A stretch of DNA of 64,000 bases from NCBI GenBank assembly GCA_030424545.1, contig JAUHWL010000013.1, forward strand, positions 1 to 64,000, given 5' to 3'. Source of the stretch: Bacteroidia bacterium. GTDB lineage: Bacteria > Bacteroidota > Bacteroidia > Flavobacteriales > Schleiferiaceae. The translations under genes and the position numbers were made by a program. Shown in pieces: positions 19,492 through 31,142 of this stretch. Position 1 is the stretch's first letter, and each line of letters begins with the position of its first letter. The notes below the pieces were generated by a model. The model did no database searches, was not told the origin of the DNA, and saw nothing but the letters and a program-made list of their open reading frames with translations.

Positions 19492-21306
19492 ATGAAGAGA
19501 TTAGTTTTTATTTTTTGTTGTTTTAGTTTAATTAAGACCGCTGAAGCGCAAAATCAGAAAGAATATAATTTTAAAAACCTCACTGGAAATGGTGAGGTTT
19601 TTTATGATAATATTTTAGATGAAATTCAGAACAACAAACTAAACTTAAGCGATACAACATTTTGGTACTTAGATAGTGCCATTGCTTTTTACAGTGCGAA
19701 AAAAAACACATGTAAGTTAAGCCATGCCTATGCCGTAAAAGGCAAAATGCACTACAATCTATCGCGCTCAGATTCTGCAACAATAAATTTTATTAAAGCC
19801 TCCAAACTAATAAAGAACAATTGCCCAGATTTAGATAAATATTACTTCTATAACTCATGGTCTCTCTTAGCAAAAAGCATAAAAGATTATGCAAATAGCG
19901 ACTCTTTAAATGGCTTGGCCTACAATGCCGCATTAACAATAGATGATAAAACATATCTATTAAATGTGCTCATAAACAAATCAATTTTATATTCTGAACA
20001 AAACAATTATAAAGATGCCATTAGCGTAATAAAAGATGTTGGCAAAAAAGCAGACGCGTATAAATTAGAATTTCAAAAGCTCGTTAGTCTACAAAATTTA
20101 GGAGCCTATTATATTGATTTAGAACTCTATGATAGTGCCCTTTTTGTTTATGATCAATTAAAAAATTCTATTAACGAAGAAACCACGCCAAGAGTAATAA
20201 TGGATTTAAATAACAATATTGGTTTAATTTATTTTAATCAGGGAAATTACAAGCAAGCCGACATCCATTATAAAAAGGCCATAGATCTTGCAAGAGAAAA
20301 CAAAGAACAAAACGTATTGGCCATCTACCTAAAGAATTATTCCGATTTAAAATACCAATTAGGAGATTACAAAGCATCTAAAGATTATTTAGCGGAATAC
20401 ATAAAACTTAAAAATGCGCTATTTAGTTCAGAAAAATTTGAGATATTAAAAGATCTTGAAACGCAATACAAAACGGCTAAACAACGTGAAAAAATTCTTG
20501 AGCTTGAAAAAAGCTCGTTAGAACAAAGTCTAGAAATACAACGCAAAAATGTGAATAGAAACTATATGTTTTTTGCCCTTATTGGTATGCTTATCATACT
20601 AATTGCGGTGTATAGCAGATTGAATTATGTAAGAAAATCTAAAAGCATTGTAGAACGAGAAAAGAAAAGATCTGACGATTTGCTATTAAATATTTTGCCC
20701 GAAGAAGTGGCTGAAGAATTAAAACAAACCGGTGAGTCTGAAGCAAAGTATTTTGAAAACGTAACCGTTCTATTTACTGACTTCAAAGATTTTACATCTG
20801 CATCAGAAACCATGCAAGCAAAAGAATTAGTGGAAGAGGTAAATTTCTTTTTTAAATCTTTTGATGAAATTGTTACCGATTTTAATATTGAAAAAATAAA
20901 AACAATTGGCGATTCTTATATGGCTGCTTGCGGCATTCCGTTGAGTAATAAAAATTCAACTTTAACAATGCTTAATGCTGCTTTTAAAATGCTAGAAGTA
21001 GCAGAATCTAGAAATGCAGAAAACAAGGAACAAGGCAAGCCACAATTTGAAATGCGTATTGGTATGCATACAGGACCTATTGTGGCGGGCATAGTAGGCG
21101 TTAAAAAGTTTCAATATGATATTTGGGGAGACACGGTAAACATTGCTAGCCGTATGGAAAGTTACAGCGAAGTAGGCCGTATAAACGTTTCTAAATATGC
21201 ATATGAAATCTTAAAAAATGAGCCCGGTTTAGTATTTGAAAACCGCGGCATTATTGATGTTAAAGGAAAAGGAAAAATGGAAATGTATTACGTAAGCCGC
21301 GCATAA
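19492..21306 (+). CDS. Membrane-anchored TPR adenylate cyclase (class III)
   Basis: 604 residues from the ATG at 19492; the frame opens at a TTG at 19489. Layout: signal peptide (1-18), TPR repeats (~40-330), coiled coil (~325-352), one membrane helix (~357-374, FFALIGMLIILIAVY) and a cytosolic class III cyclase domain (~415-600). LFTDFKDF provides the metal-binding Asp residues. Lys470 in KIKTIGDSYM and Asp543 in YDIWGDTVN are the adenine-specifying pair, and Asn550 and Arg554 in NIASRM are the transition-state residues, so all parts of a homodimeric ATP cyclase are present. The TPR part presumably senses protein partners in the periplasm. It ends 10 bp from the convergent sulfotransferase gene. 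Confidence 0.92.
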   Translation: MKRLVFIFCCFSLIKTAEAQNQKEYNFKNLTGNGEVFYDNILDEIQNNKLNLSDTTFWYLDSAIAFYSAKKNTCKLSHAYAVKGKMHYNLSRSDSATINFIKASKLIKNNCPDLDKYYFYNSWSLLAKSIKDYANSDSLNGLAYNAALTIDDKTYLLNVLINKSILYSEQNNYKDAISVIKDVGKKADAYKLEFQKLVSLQNLGAYYIDLELYDSALFVYDQLKNSINEETTPRVIMDLNNNIGLIYFNQGNYKQADIHYKKAIDLARENKEQNVLAIYLKNYSDLKYQLGDYKASKDYLAEYIKLKNALFSSEKFEILKDLETQYKTAKQREKILELEKSSLEQSLEIQRKNVNRNYMFFALIGMLIILIAVYSRLNYVRKSKSIVEREKKRSDDLLLNILPEEVAEELKQTGESEAKYFENVTVLFTDFKDFTSASETMQAKELVEEVNFFFKSFDEIVTDFNIEKIKTIGDSYMAACGIPLSNKNSTLTMLNAAFKMLEVAESRNAENKEQGKPQFEMRIGMHTGPIVAGIVGVKKFQYDIWGDTVNIASRMESYSEVGRINVSKYAYEILKNEPGLVFENRGIIDVKGKGKMEMYYVSRA

Positions 21307-21316
21307 TCCATTTTAT

Positions 21317-22165
21317 TTAGATTTTTAAAAGCAAATCTTTTTTATAGAAATGCCACATAGCACCATTGTCTTGTTCTAAAAGTGCAATTAACTTTCTTGT
21401 ATCATTACCTTGATCATTTGCGTTTTTATTCGTGAGGTTTTCTTGTAATAAACTTGCACTTTTATTTATCACGCTTAGCGCCCTTCCTCTAGATGCTACC
21501 ATATCCTCATAACGAATAATATGCTCCGGCTGAATGTGTTTTTTAAATTGCTCGAAATACCAATTCAATAAAACTATTTGCCGTTGATGCTTGTTTTCAA
21601 TGCTGGCTAAATTTGCTTTTAAAGTCAGGTTTAATTTTTCTGCCGCAGGTGAAAAACCTTCGGACACGGGCAAATTGTTCGCATTCCAAGACAATAGCGT
21701 AGCTAATGGATTTCTAATAATTGCAAAACAAGCAAACTCGGTTTTTAACGTTGGCAACAAAGCTGTAAATGCTGCTGGATGCTTTACAACCAACCGAAAA
21801 TCTTTGTCTAATATTTTATTGAAGCGCACCGATCCGCGCTCTTCTATATTGGCTCTTTTCGATTGATTTTCTCCCGACTTTGCCGCTTCAAAATGATTAT
21901 CAGATACCACTCCCCCAACATGTTTACTAACAGCTACTCCATTTTTTAGCAACGATTTTCTGTTCTCCTTAAAAAAGCTATTAATCAACTTGAGCTGAGA
22001 TGTACTGCTTTGCCTAAAAAGTTTATGCACCTGCATGGGCTCATCTAGCGCAATGCAATTTTCTGTTTTATTCAACAACACACACGCAAGCGTTGTACCA
22101 GATCGGGGTAAGCCGGTTAGTATTACATTATTTTTTGGTGTTTGAAACAGCTTTCTAATCATCAT
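21317..22165 (-). CDS. Sulfotransferase family protein
   Basis: 282 residues; ATG codons at 22165 and 22162 are equally possible starts. The PAPS 5'-phosphosulfate loop is ILTGLPRSGTTLACVLL (residues ~15-31), and the 3'-phosphate motif region is AIIRNPLATLLSWN (~153-166). Transfers sulfate from PAPS to a carbohydrate or lipid acceptor; the acceptor is unknown. It stands alone between the cyclase and dnaX genes. Three more sulfotransferases lie at 29.5-33.7 kb, but their sequences are not close to this one. Confidence 0.82.
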   Translation of the reverse strand: MMIRKLFQTPKNNVILTGLPRSGTTLACVLLNKTENCIALDEPMQVHKLFRQSSTSQLKLINSFFKENRKSLLKNGVAVSKHVGGVVSDNHFEAAKSGENQSKRANIEERGSVRFNKILDKDFRLVVKHPAAFTALLPTLKTEFACFAIIRNPLATLLSWNANNLPVSEGFSPAAEKLNLTLKANLASIENKHQRQIVLLNWYFEQFKKHIQPEHIIRYEDMVASRGRALSVINKSASLLQENLTNKNANDQGNDTRKLIALLEQDNGAMWHFYKKDLLLKI

Positions 22166-22283
22166 TCTAGCGGGTTGCTAATTTCAATGTTCGGTTTCTA
22201 TAAAAAAAATAAAGGGCACATTTAATCTGTTTTAAAATTCTTGCTTGTTGATAAAAAATAACGAACAAAAAAGGCCATTACTC

Positions 22284-22291
22284 TATATTTG
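22284..22291 (+). promoter_or_regulatory. Candidate -7 box of dnaX (TATATTTG)
   Basis: TATATTTG fits TAnnTTTG and ends 6 bp before the dnaX ATG, implying a very short or absent leader. No -33 TTG is found at the usual 19-21 bp spacing. Confidence 0.35.
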
Positions 22292-22297
22292 CGGGTA

Positions 22298-24112
22298 ATG
22301 GAGCAGTTTATCGTATCAGCTAGAAAATATCGTCCACAATCGTTTGAGAGCGTTGTTGGGCAAAGTCATATTACAAACACATTAGAGAGTGCCATTGCCA
22401 ACAATCACCTAGCGCAAGCGCTGCTTTTTTGCGGGCCACGTGGTGTTGGTAAAACCACCTGCGCACGTATTCTCGCCAAAAAAATAAACGAATCGGATCA
22501 CGTAAAAGATTCTGATTTCTCTTTAAATGTTTTTGAACTTGATGCCGCGAGCAACAACTCGGTAGATGATATTAGAAACCTAATTGACCAAGTGCGGTTT
22601 GCTCCACAAGTTGGTAAATACAAAGTATATATTATAGATGAGGTTCACATGCTTTCTCAACAAGCATTTAATGCCTTTTTAAAAACGCTAGAAGAACCGC
22701 CTGCCCACGCCATTTTTATTTTGGCAACCACAGAAAAGCACAAAATAATTCCAACCATATTAAGTCGTTGTCAGATTTTTGACTTTAAACGCATAACGGT
22801 TGATGACATTGCCGGCCACCTGGCTTATGTTGCCGAACAAGAAAATGTAAAAGCCGATCCTGAAGGTCTTCATATCATTGGCCAAAAAGCTGATGGTGCC
22901 CTTAGAGACGCCCTTTCTATTTTTGATAAGTTGGTAACTTTTTCTGATAATAACATTACATACGAAAGTGTTATTAAAAATCTAGATATTTTAGATTACG
23001 ACTATTTCTTTAAGGCAACTCAATATATCTTAGAACAAAACTTATCAGCATTACTCGTTTTGTTTAGCGAAATTCTTGACAAAGGTTTTGATGGCATCCA
23101 GTTAGTAAACGGCTTGGCCGGTCATTTTAGAGATTTATTAGTAAGCAAAGATCAAGTTACCATAGAGTTGCTTGAAGTAGGCCCCAGCGTAAAAAAGCGC
23201 TATTTAGAGCAATCTAAAGTTTGCGACATGGCGTTTTTAATTTATGCGCTTCGCATTTTAAACACCTGCGATGTGCAATACAAAACATCTAGCAACCAAA
23301 GAATGTTGGTAGAAATTGCGCTGATGGATTTGGTAAGTCTGCTTGAAAAAAAAAAGCTTAGCCAAAACGTAACAAAACCCACAGCTCAAGAAATTGCGGC
23401 CGAGAGTAAACCTCAAAATAAAGTTGCCGAGCAAAAAATTACAGTTGCTCACACGCCCGTAGCAACCCGCAATAACGTTGTTTCAGAACCCGCTTCTGCC
23501 CCCTTAAAACCTGAAACTAAAGCACCGGAAGCTCATTCTGTAAAGCACGAATCACCAGCCGAGCCGTCAAATACACCTCAGAGTAGTCCGGAGCAAAACA
23601 TCGTAAAAAAACCAAGTACCAACGCGAATTGGCGCACAAAGCTAAAAGGTGGAACAAGTGGTATTAGCATTAAATCTGGCGCTGCATTACAGGTTAATCC
23701 AAAAACCACCAACGACAATAAAGACGAAGAAGAAGAAATTACAGGCCCTGTTGAGGTATTTTCTGACAAAGCCTACGAAGATGCTTGGAAAGAATATTTA
23801 GAAAGAATTAAGTCGAAAAAATCAATCTTCGGAATTTTATCGCTGCACAAGCCAAAACTTAAAAATCGCACAGAAATGCATTTTGTGTTGGATAACAAAA
23901 CACAAGAAAGTTATCTACAACAAGAGCAAACAGAAATGTTGGCCTTTTTAAGGGAAAAATTACAGAACTACAAGCTAAAAGTCTTTACAGAAATTAATCA
24001 TGTAGAGATAGAAAAAAAACCCTACACGGCAGAAGAGCGCTATTTAGCCATGGTGAAAGTAAATCCTACTTTAGAGGTGTTTAGAAAAGCGCTAGACATG
24101 GAAATTGACTAG
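22298..24112 (+). CDS. dnaX: DNA polymerase III subunit gamma/tau
   Basis: Clamp-loader ATPase and organiser of the replicative polymerase. 604 residues from the ATG at 22298; the frame opens at a TTG at 22289. The AAA+ module (~1-230) has Walker A GPRGVGKTTCA, Walker B with IIDEVHMLSQQAF, sensor 1 ILATTEKHKIIPTILSRCQ and sensor 2 GALRDALSIFDKL. The clamp-loader collar follows (~230-345). A Pro/Ala/Lys/Glu-rich linker (~360-440) and a C-terminal domain (~485-604) correspond to tau regions. The four-Cys zinc module usually inserted after Walker A is missing; the segment is only KKINESDHVKDSDFS. Confidence 0.95.
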   Translation: MEQFIVSARKYRPQSFESVVGQSHITNTLESAIANNHLAQALLFCGPRGVGKTTCARILAKKINESDHVKDSDFSLNVFELDAASNNSVDDIRNLIDQVRFAPQVGKYKVYIIDEVHMLSQQAFNAFLKTLEEPPAHAIFILATTEKHKIIPTILSRCQIFDFKRITVDDIAGHLAYVAEQENVKADPEGLHIIGQKADGALRDALSIFDKLVTFSDNNITYESVIKNLDILDYDYFFKATQYILEQNLSALLVLFSEILDKGFDGIQLVNGLAGHFRDLLVSKDQVTIELLEVGPSVKKRYLEQSKVCDMAFLIYALRILNTCDVQYKTSSNQRMLVEIALMDLVSLLEKKKLSQNVTKPTAQEIAAESKPQNKVAEQKITVAHTPVATRNNVVSEPASAPLKPETKAPEAHSVKHESPAEPSNTPQSSPEQNIVKKPSTNANWRTKLKGGTSGISIKSGAALQVNPKTTNDNKDEEEEITGPVEVFSDKAYEDAWKEYLERIKSKKSIFGILSLHKPKLKNRTEMHFVLDNKTQESYLQQEQTEMLAFLREKLQNYKLKVFTEINHVEIEKKPYTAEERYLAMVKVNPTLEVFRKALDMEID

Positions 24113-24140
24113 CCTAATTCCCCTATTTTATTATTGGTAA

Positions 24141-26417
<2,277 letters not shown>

Positions 26418-26438
26418 CATAAAATTTATTCTTTTTAC

Positions 26439-26478
26439 AAAGGGTGATGGAAAAGTATATTTCTATCACCCTTTTTTT
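26439..26478 (+). terminator. Rho-independent terminator after icd
   Basis: AAAGGGTGAT pairs with ATCACCCTTT around a 16-nt loop and is followed by seven T. Confidence 0.8.
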
Positions 26479-26535
26479 ATCTGCTTTTTTTACTTGCCAA
26501 AAAAAATTAACTTTTGCAGGATGTAGATCAAAACA

Positions 26536-26976
26536 ATGCCCATGCAACCCATCATAGACCATATCCAGATTACCGTGAAAGACATCAAACGTGCCGAAGT
26601 TTTTTACGACAAGTTAATGCCGATACTCGGGTTTGATTTATCTAAAAAATCAAAAGGTGCTGTTGCAGCGCATGATTTTGACGTTGTAGAATACATACAC
26701 CCCAATTTTGCTTTTGGCATAAACTCGCCCAGAAAAGCTTTTAAAAATGATGAAGTACACAGGCGCAAACCTGGTGCTATACACCACATTGCGTTTAAAG
26801 CAAAAAGTTGCCAGGAGGTAGACGAGCTCTATCTAAAAATTAAAAATATAGGAGCTAACATTATAAATCCGCCCCAATATTATCCGCAGCATGGCGAAAA
26901 CTATTATGCGCTTTTCTTTAAAGATGTAGATGGAATAAAATTAGAAGTTGTTTTTGAAGAGCGTGAAGATCAATAG
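26536..26976 (+). CDS. VOC-superfamily (glyoxalase-like) protein
   Basis: 146 residues, one vicinal-oxygen-chelate domain. IDHIQITVKDIKRAEVFYDKLMPILGF is the first beta-alpha-beta unit with a metal-type His (DHIQ). The second half has GAIHHIAFKAKSC (His) and DVDGIKLEVVFEE (terminal Glu). Members are metal-dependent lyases, dioxygenases or resistance proteins; the substrate cannot be predicted. It lies alone after the icd terminator and ends 14 bp from the convergent T9SS-cargo gene. Confidence 0.8.
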   Translation: MPMQPIIDHIQITVKDIKRAEVFYDKLMPILGFDLSKKSKGAVAAHDFDVVEYIHPNFAFGINSPRKAFKNDEVHRRKPGAIHHIAFKAKSCQEVDELYLKIKNIGANIINPPQYYPQHGENYYALFFKDVDGIKLEVVFEEREDQ

Positions 26977-26990
26977 AAATAAACTCCAAT

Positions 26991-27647
26991 TTATTCTATT
27001 ACTAGTTTTGTGCGCCTTAAAACACCCTCATAGTTTAAGCAAATAAAATAAACACCAGAAGGAAGGTTGCCCACATCTATGTGCACTTCGCCTGCAATAA
27101 AATAAACCATTTGGTTTACAATTTCCTGACCTTGCATATTGTACAGATAAAAGTGTGCAGGGCCTTCAGCATTTGCTAAACGCATGGTGAAAACATTAAG
27201 TGCAGGGTTAGGGAAGATTGACAATTCCTTATTTAAATTGATTTCTTGTGTAATAGAAAAAGGAGAACCAAAGAACAGGCTGTCCGTTACAATCCTATTT
27301 TTTCTAATTGGACAATTTAAAGTATCAACGGTATTTGTATCTAATGAAACTTTCATAACAAAATTGCTAAAACCCGGATATACAACTCCTAAATGCCAAA
27401 AAAGAGTATCGAAAGTAGTAATCTCAATATCACCATTACATTCTTTAAAAACATAATTAACATATGGAATGTAGTCTGTATAACCCCACTCCACATCCGT
27501 AAGTGAATAACCAAGATGTGTAAAAGTTATTTTAATGTAATGGTTAGGTGGCGATTGATGGGTTATTATACTTGCGCTATCAATAGTTTGGCCAATTGAG
27601 CTTAAGCTAAAAAACACTATGGCGATAAATAAAAGAATATTTTTCAT
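26991..27647 (-). CDS. Small secreted protein with T9SS type A sorting domain
   Basis: 218 residues. Signal peptide 1-19 (ends SLSSIGQ), an unrecognised ~115-residue middle part, and a C-terminal sorting domain (~140-218) with the characteristic SIFPNPALNVF, HFYLYNMQGQEI and LPSGVYFICL motifs. The domain directs export through the type IX system and is normally cleaved on attachment to the surface. Its role outside the cell is unknown. Confidence 0.82.
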   Translation of the reverse strand: MKNILLFIAIVFFSLSSIGQTIDSASIITHQSPPNHYIKITFTHLGYSLTDVEWGYTDYIPYVNYVFKECNGDIEITTFDTLFWHLGVVYPGFSNFVMKVSLDTNTVDTLNCPIRKNRIVTDSLFFGSPFSITQEINLNKELSIFPNPALNVFTMRLANAEGPAHFYLYNMQGQEIVNQMVYFIAGEVHIDVGNLPSGVYFICLNYEGVLRRTKLVIE

Positions 27648-27862
27648 GTTGTTTATTGAATAAAAACAGTTTCAGAACCTGCGACAACCCCATCACAAAC
27701 TAAAGAGACTAAATGCTGTGTTTAAATAAAATTTAGTGTTGCCTAAGATTACAACAATCTTATTGATTTAAAAAAAAATAGTTCACGTTTTATTTAAATA
27801 TTATGTCTTAACTAAATCTTTAAAAGTTATTTTATTGCTTTGCTTTTTGTTTTTTTGAGGCC

Positions 27863-28600
27863 ATGAAAATTGTCTTTAAAATTAGCGCTCTTTGGGTTCT
27901 TTTGATGTTCTTATCAAGTGCCAAAACATTACCAACATACACAAAAACAGATTTAATGGGGGCCTTTAACCCAGAAAGTCACGATGGGTTTACTGCCGTT
28001 TCTTCTCGGTACAGCAACCAAACCATTTACATGCGTAAAGAAGCGCACGAAGCCTTTATAAAAATGGCCAAAGCTGCGGCCAAAGATGGCATCTCCTTAA
28101 CGGTAGTTTCGGGAACCCGCAACAAAGACCGACAAGTAGAAATTTGGTCTAACAAATGGGAACGATTTAAAGGAGACGATGTAGAAAAGGCCGAAGAAAT
28201 TCTGTTGTACTCATCTATGCCCGGCACCAGCCGCCACCATTGGGGAACCGATATTGACATAAATAGTGTAGAACCCGAGTTTTTTGAACAAGGTGCAGGC
28301 GCCAAAACGTACGAGTGGCTAGATGCGAATGCACATAAGTTTGGTTACTTTCAACCCTACATTAAAAAAGGAAGCGAACGCAAAAAAGGTTACCGCGAAG
28401 AAAAATGGCATTGGAGCTATTACCCCACGGCAAACCAACTTTTAAAAGCCTACCAAAGAATGGTAACGTACCAAGATATCACGGGTTTTCCGGGTGCCGA
28501 ATATGCACAAGAGTTAAATATCTTTGATCGGTTTGTGCAAGGCATTCCAGATTTAAACGAAGAATACAACGGCTTTTTTCAAGTCTCCAAGAACCCATAA
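27863..28600 (+). CDS. M15-family D-alanyl-D-alanine carboxypeptidase (VanY-like)
   Basis: 245 residues with a signal peptide (1-22). The zinc site of the M15B/VanY type is complete: SRHHWGTDIDIN supplies His and Asp ligands, and EKWHWSYYP supplies the catalytic Glu and the third His ligand. The domain covers ~45-205. It trims D-Ala from peptidoglycan stem peptides in the periplasm. The next gene, an outer-membrane protein, starts directly at the base after the stop, and a sulfotransferase follows, so three genes form one operon. Confidence 0.9.
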   Translation: MKIVFKISALWVLLMFLSSAKTLPTYTKTDLMGAFNPESHDGFTAVSSRYSNQTIYMRKEAHEAFIKMAKAAAKDGISLTVVSGTRNKDRQVEIWSNKWERFKGDDVEKAEEILLYSSMPGTSRHHWGTDIDINSVEPEFFEQGAGAKTYEWLDANAHKFGYFQPYIKKGSERKKGYREEKWHWSYYPTANQLLKAYQRMVTYQDITGFPGAEYAQELNIFDRFVQGIPDLNEEYNGFFQVSKNP

Positions 28601-29500
28601 ATGAATAAATTCTCTCTCGTTTTATTCTTCTTTTTTGGTACTTCAATAGCGGGAGTTGCGCAATCAGACATGAATTGGTGGAACAACCGCCACAATTGGG
28701 ATGGCCAAACAAGCTGGTATTATTACATGAATTTGCAGCCCGGTGCCATGGGGCCAAATGCATTGCCCGTGCCCGATTTAAACAATGGCCGAATAAACGA
28801 TGAGCTTACTATTTTGGTAGCGCCCGAAGTACATGGGGCATACCACGATTTTACGACCGATTTATATCTACAATTAAACATCCCCATAAAAAAAGCTGTT
28901 GAACTACGCATTTGGTGGGTGCCTATAGAATATTTTAAAACAGATTCTGTAGTGCGCGATTCTAGAGTAGCCCGCACCTACGAAGCGCAGGGCATTGCTA
29001 CGGGAGATGTATATATCGGAACCAATATTCCATTGGTGCGCAATCACCTAAAATGGCCCGATATTGCGTTGAGCATCAACCTTAAAACGGCTTCTGGCTC
29101 GGGGCATGCCGATGCAAGATATACCGATACGCCCGGCTACTTTTTCGATTTAAGCTTTGGTAAAGATTACACCTTAAAAAACCAATGGATTTTGCGGCCT
29201 TATGCCATGGGCGGATTTTACGTGTACCAAACAAACCGCTCAGATTATTTGCAAAACGATGCCATTATGTGGGGTGTTGGTTGTGATTTTACCAAAAACG
29301 CTTGGGCGTTTAAATTGCAAGCAACTGGCTACAAAGGCTATTATAATGATTTAGACAATCCCATTGTTTTAAGGGCCGAGGTAAATAAAAAGCTAGAAAA
29401 ATCAACGTTGGTTTTGCGCTTACAGCAAGGCAATCAATCGTATCATTTTACAAGTGTAAGAGCTGGAGTTTCGTTCAACCTCAACAAAACAAATAAATAA
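28601..29500 (+). CDS. Outer-membrane barrel-like protein, function unknown
   Basis: 299 residues with a signal peptide (1-20, ends AGVAQ). The N-terminal part is Trp/Asn/Tyr-rich (MNWWNNRHNWDGQ). The rest shows alternating aromatic strands (VELRIWWVPIEYF, DVYIGTNIPL, ILRPYAMGGFYVYQ, FKLQATGYKGYY, SVRAGVSFNL), consistent with a 10- to 12-stranded barrel. The start abuts the M15 stop, and the stop overlaps the next start by 1 bp, so expression with a peptidoglycan enzyme and a sulfotransferase is coupled. A role at the cell surface is likely, but nothing more specific can be said. Confidence 0.65.
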   Translation: MNKFSLVLFFFFGTSIAGVAQSDMNWWNNRHNWDGQTSWYYYMNLQPGAMGPNALPVPDLNNGRINDELTILVAPEVHGAYHDFTTDLYLQLNIPIKKAVELRIWWVPIEYFKTDSVVRDSRVARTYEAQGIATGDVYIGTNIPLVRNHLKWPDIALSINLKTASGSGHADARYTDTPGYFFDLSFGKDYTLKNQWILRPYAMGGFYVYQTNRSDYLQNDAIMWGVGCDFTKNAWAFKLQATGYKGYYNDLDNPIVLRAEVNKKLEKSTLVLRLQQGNQSYHFTSVRAGVSFNLNKTNK

Positions 29501-30285
29501 TGGGCGTATTACATTGGTTTAAAAAACAAGGACGATTGCCCAACTTTTTCATCATTGGCGCGCAAAAAGGGGGTACATCTTCGCTGCACGGCTATTTACA
29601 ACATCACCCCAATTTATTTTTAAGCCAACCCAAAGAATTGCATTATTTTGATTTGTTTTACGACAAAGGCTTAAACTGGTACAAAGAGCATTTTATTACC
29701 AAAGATGCGAATAAGGTACATTTTGGAGAATCAACGCCCTTTTATTTGTATCACCCGGGCGTGCCGCATTTGATGAAAGATTTGGTGCCAAATGCAAAAT
29801 TTATTGTGCTTTTACGTAACCCTGTAGAGCGCGCTTTTTCTCAATATCAAATGGAATTTAAACGCGGAACAGAACATTTAGATTCGTTTGAAAAAGCACT
29901 TGATGCCGAAAAAGAAAGGCTAGCAAATACCGATGATTTTAAATTGGCGAAAACTGCGGTTCAAAATTCAGAACATGCCCAACACTCTTATTTTTCTCGC
30001 GGATTATATGCCAAACAAATTGCGCATTGGTTTTCGATCTTTCAAAAAGAGCAGTTTTTGTTTTTAAAAAGCGAAGATTTTTTTGCCAATCCAAAAGAAG
30101 TATTAATCAAGGTATATCAATTTTTGGGGGTTGATACCATCTATCCTGCCAATTTAAAAGCACTGAATACCGGCAACTATTCTCCGCTATCAAAAGAAGA
30201 ATTGCAACGTTATTCATCTTTTTTTGCCGAGGACCACAAAGAATTAATCAAGCTAATTGGTGAAGATTTTACGTGGGACTATTAA
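29500..30285 (+). CDS. Sulfotransferase (heparan-sulfate-type PF00685 family)
   Basis: 261 residues, cytosolic or membrane-peripheral. The PAPS loop is FFIIGAQKGGTSSLHGYL (~16-33), followed by KELHYFD, GESTPFYLYHPG and the 3'-phosphate motif FIVLLRNPVERAFSQYQ (~104-120). This arrangement is typical of sulfotransferases acting on glycan chains, like heparan N-sulfotransferases. It is the last gene of the M15 peptidase/outer-membrane protein operon and overlaps the convergent glycosyltransferase by 4 bp. The acceptor is probably a surface glycan, by context. Confidence 0.88.
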   Translation: MGVLHWFKKQGRLPNFFIIGAQKGGTSSLHGYLQHHPNLFLSQPKELHYFDLFYDKGLNWYKEHFITKDANKVHFGESTPFYLYHPGVPHLMKDLVPNAKFIVLLRNPVERAFSQYQMEFKRGTEHLDSFEKALDAEKERLANTDDFKLAKTAVQNSEHAQHSYFSRGLYAKQIAHWFSIFQKEQFLFLKSEDFFANPKEVLIKVYQFLGVDTIYPANLKALNTGNYSPLSKEELQRYSSFFAEDHKELIKLIGEDFTWDY

Positions 30286-31142
30286 ACGCGGAACTTAATC
30301 TTGCAAAGCGCAACTAAACATTTAGATTTTAGCGTAGAATGCCCTTTCTGATAAAACTCTATTGCTTGCTTAAAATCGCCTAATTTGTGTAACTGCCGAG
30401 CCGCTTCGTAATTTTTGTGGGTTAAAAAATAATCGCGTTCGGCAGCAGAGATTAACTTTTTTTGGCATGCTTCTTTTGCCGCAACTTCTACTTTTTGCAA
30501 ATGATCGTTCAAATTTGCGGTAATCCCCTCACCCATGCGATAAATAGTAAGCGGTTTGTTTATGGCCTTCATATTTATTTTAGCATCTAAGAGTGTAAAC
30601 CAAAAACCTAAGTCTTCTACTTGGTTTCTATCTTCTACAAAACCATGAAATTTTAGAAATGCATTTTTTTTAATGGCTATTGCACTGGGCACAAAAGGGT
30701 TTCCGGTGTAGATAAATCCTCGTGTATTTTGTATGGGGCGCAACTTTCTTTTTCTTAAAATGCCGTTTGCATATCGCTCAAAAATAGCGTGGTACATAAA
30801 ATCTACATCATGCTGATGGGCTATAGCACCTTCTAAAACATCAAGTTTGTTATTGCTCCAAATATCATCGGCATCTAAAAATACCAACCAAGTGCCGCTT
30901 GCTTTTTTAGCGGCAATATTTCGGGCTACACCAAGACCTTTATTTTCTTGGTTAATTAAGGTAACGTTTGACCAATCGTGGGTTATTTCTTCATATATGG
31001 CTAGGCTGTTGTCTGTAGATCCATCGTTTACAGCTATTAATTCCCATTGGGTATTTTGTTGATTTTTTATAGAAACAAGCGTTTCGGCCAACGTTTTTTG
31101 GGCATTGTAAAAGGGTACTATTATGCTAAACAGAGGCATCAA
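30282..31142 (-). CDS. Glycosyltransferase family 2
   Basis: 286 residues with a GT-A fold. IIVPFYNAQKTLAETLVSI and LIAVNDGSTDNSLAIYE form the nucleotide-sugar site, and WLVFLDADDIWSNNK carries the DXD metal motif. The C-terminal ~80 residues are helical, with no membrane anchor. Its start overlaps the stop of the next GT2 gene by 4 bp, so the two are translated together. Confidence 0.9.
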   Translation of the reverse strand: MMPLFSIIVPFYNAQKTLAETLVSIKNQQNTQWELIAVNDGSTDNSLAIYEEITHDWSNVTLINQENKGLGVARNIAAKKASGTWLVFLDADDIWSNNKLDVLEGAIAHQHDVDFMYHAIFERYANGILRKRKLRPIQNTRGFIYTGNPFVPSAIAIKKNAFLKFHGFVEDRNQVEDLGFWFTLLDAKINMKAINKPLTIYRMGEGITANLNDHLQKVEVAAKEACQKKLISAAERDYFLTHKNYEAARQLHKLGDFKQAIEFYQKGHSTLKSKCLVALCKIKFRV

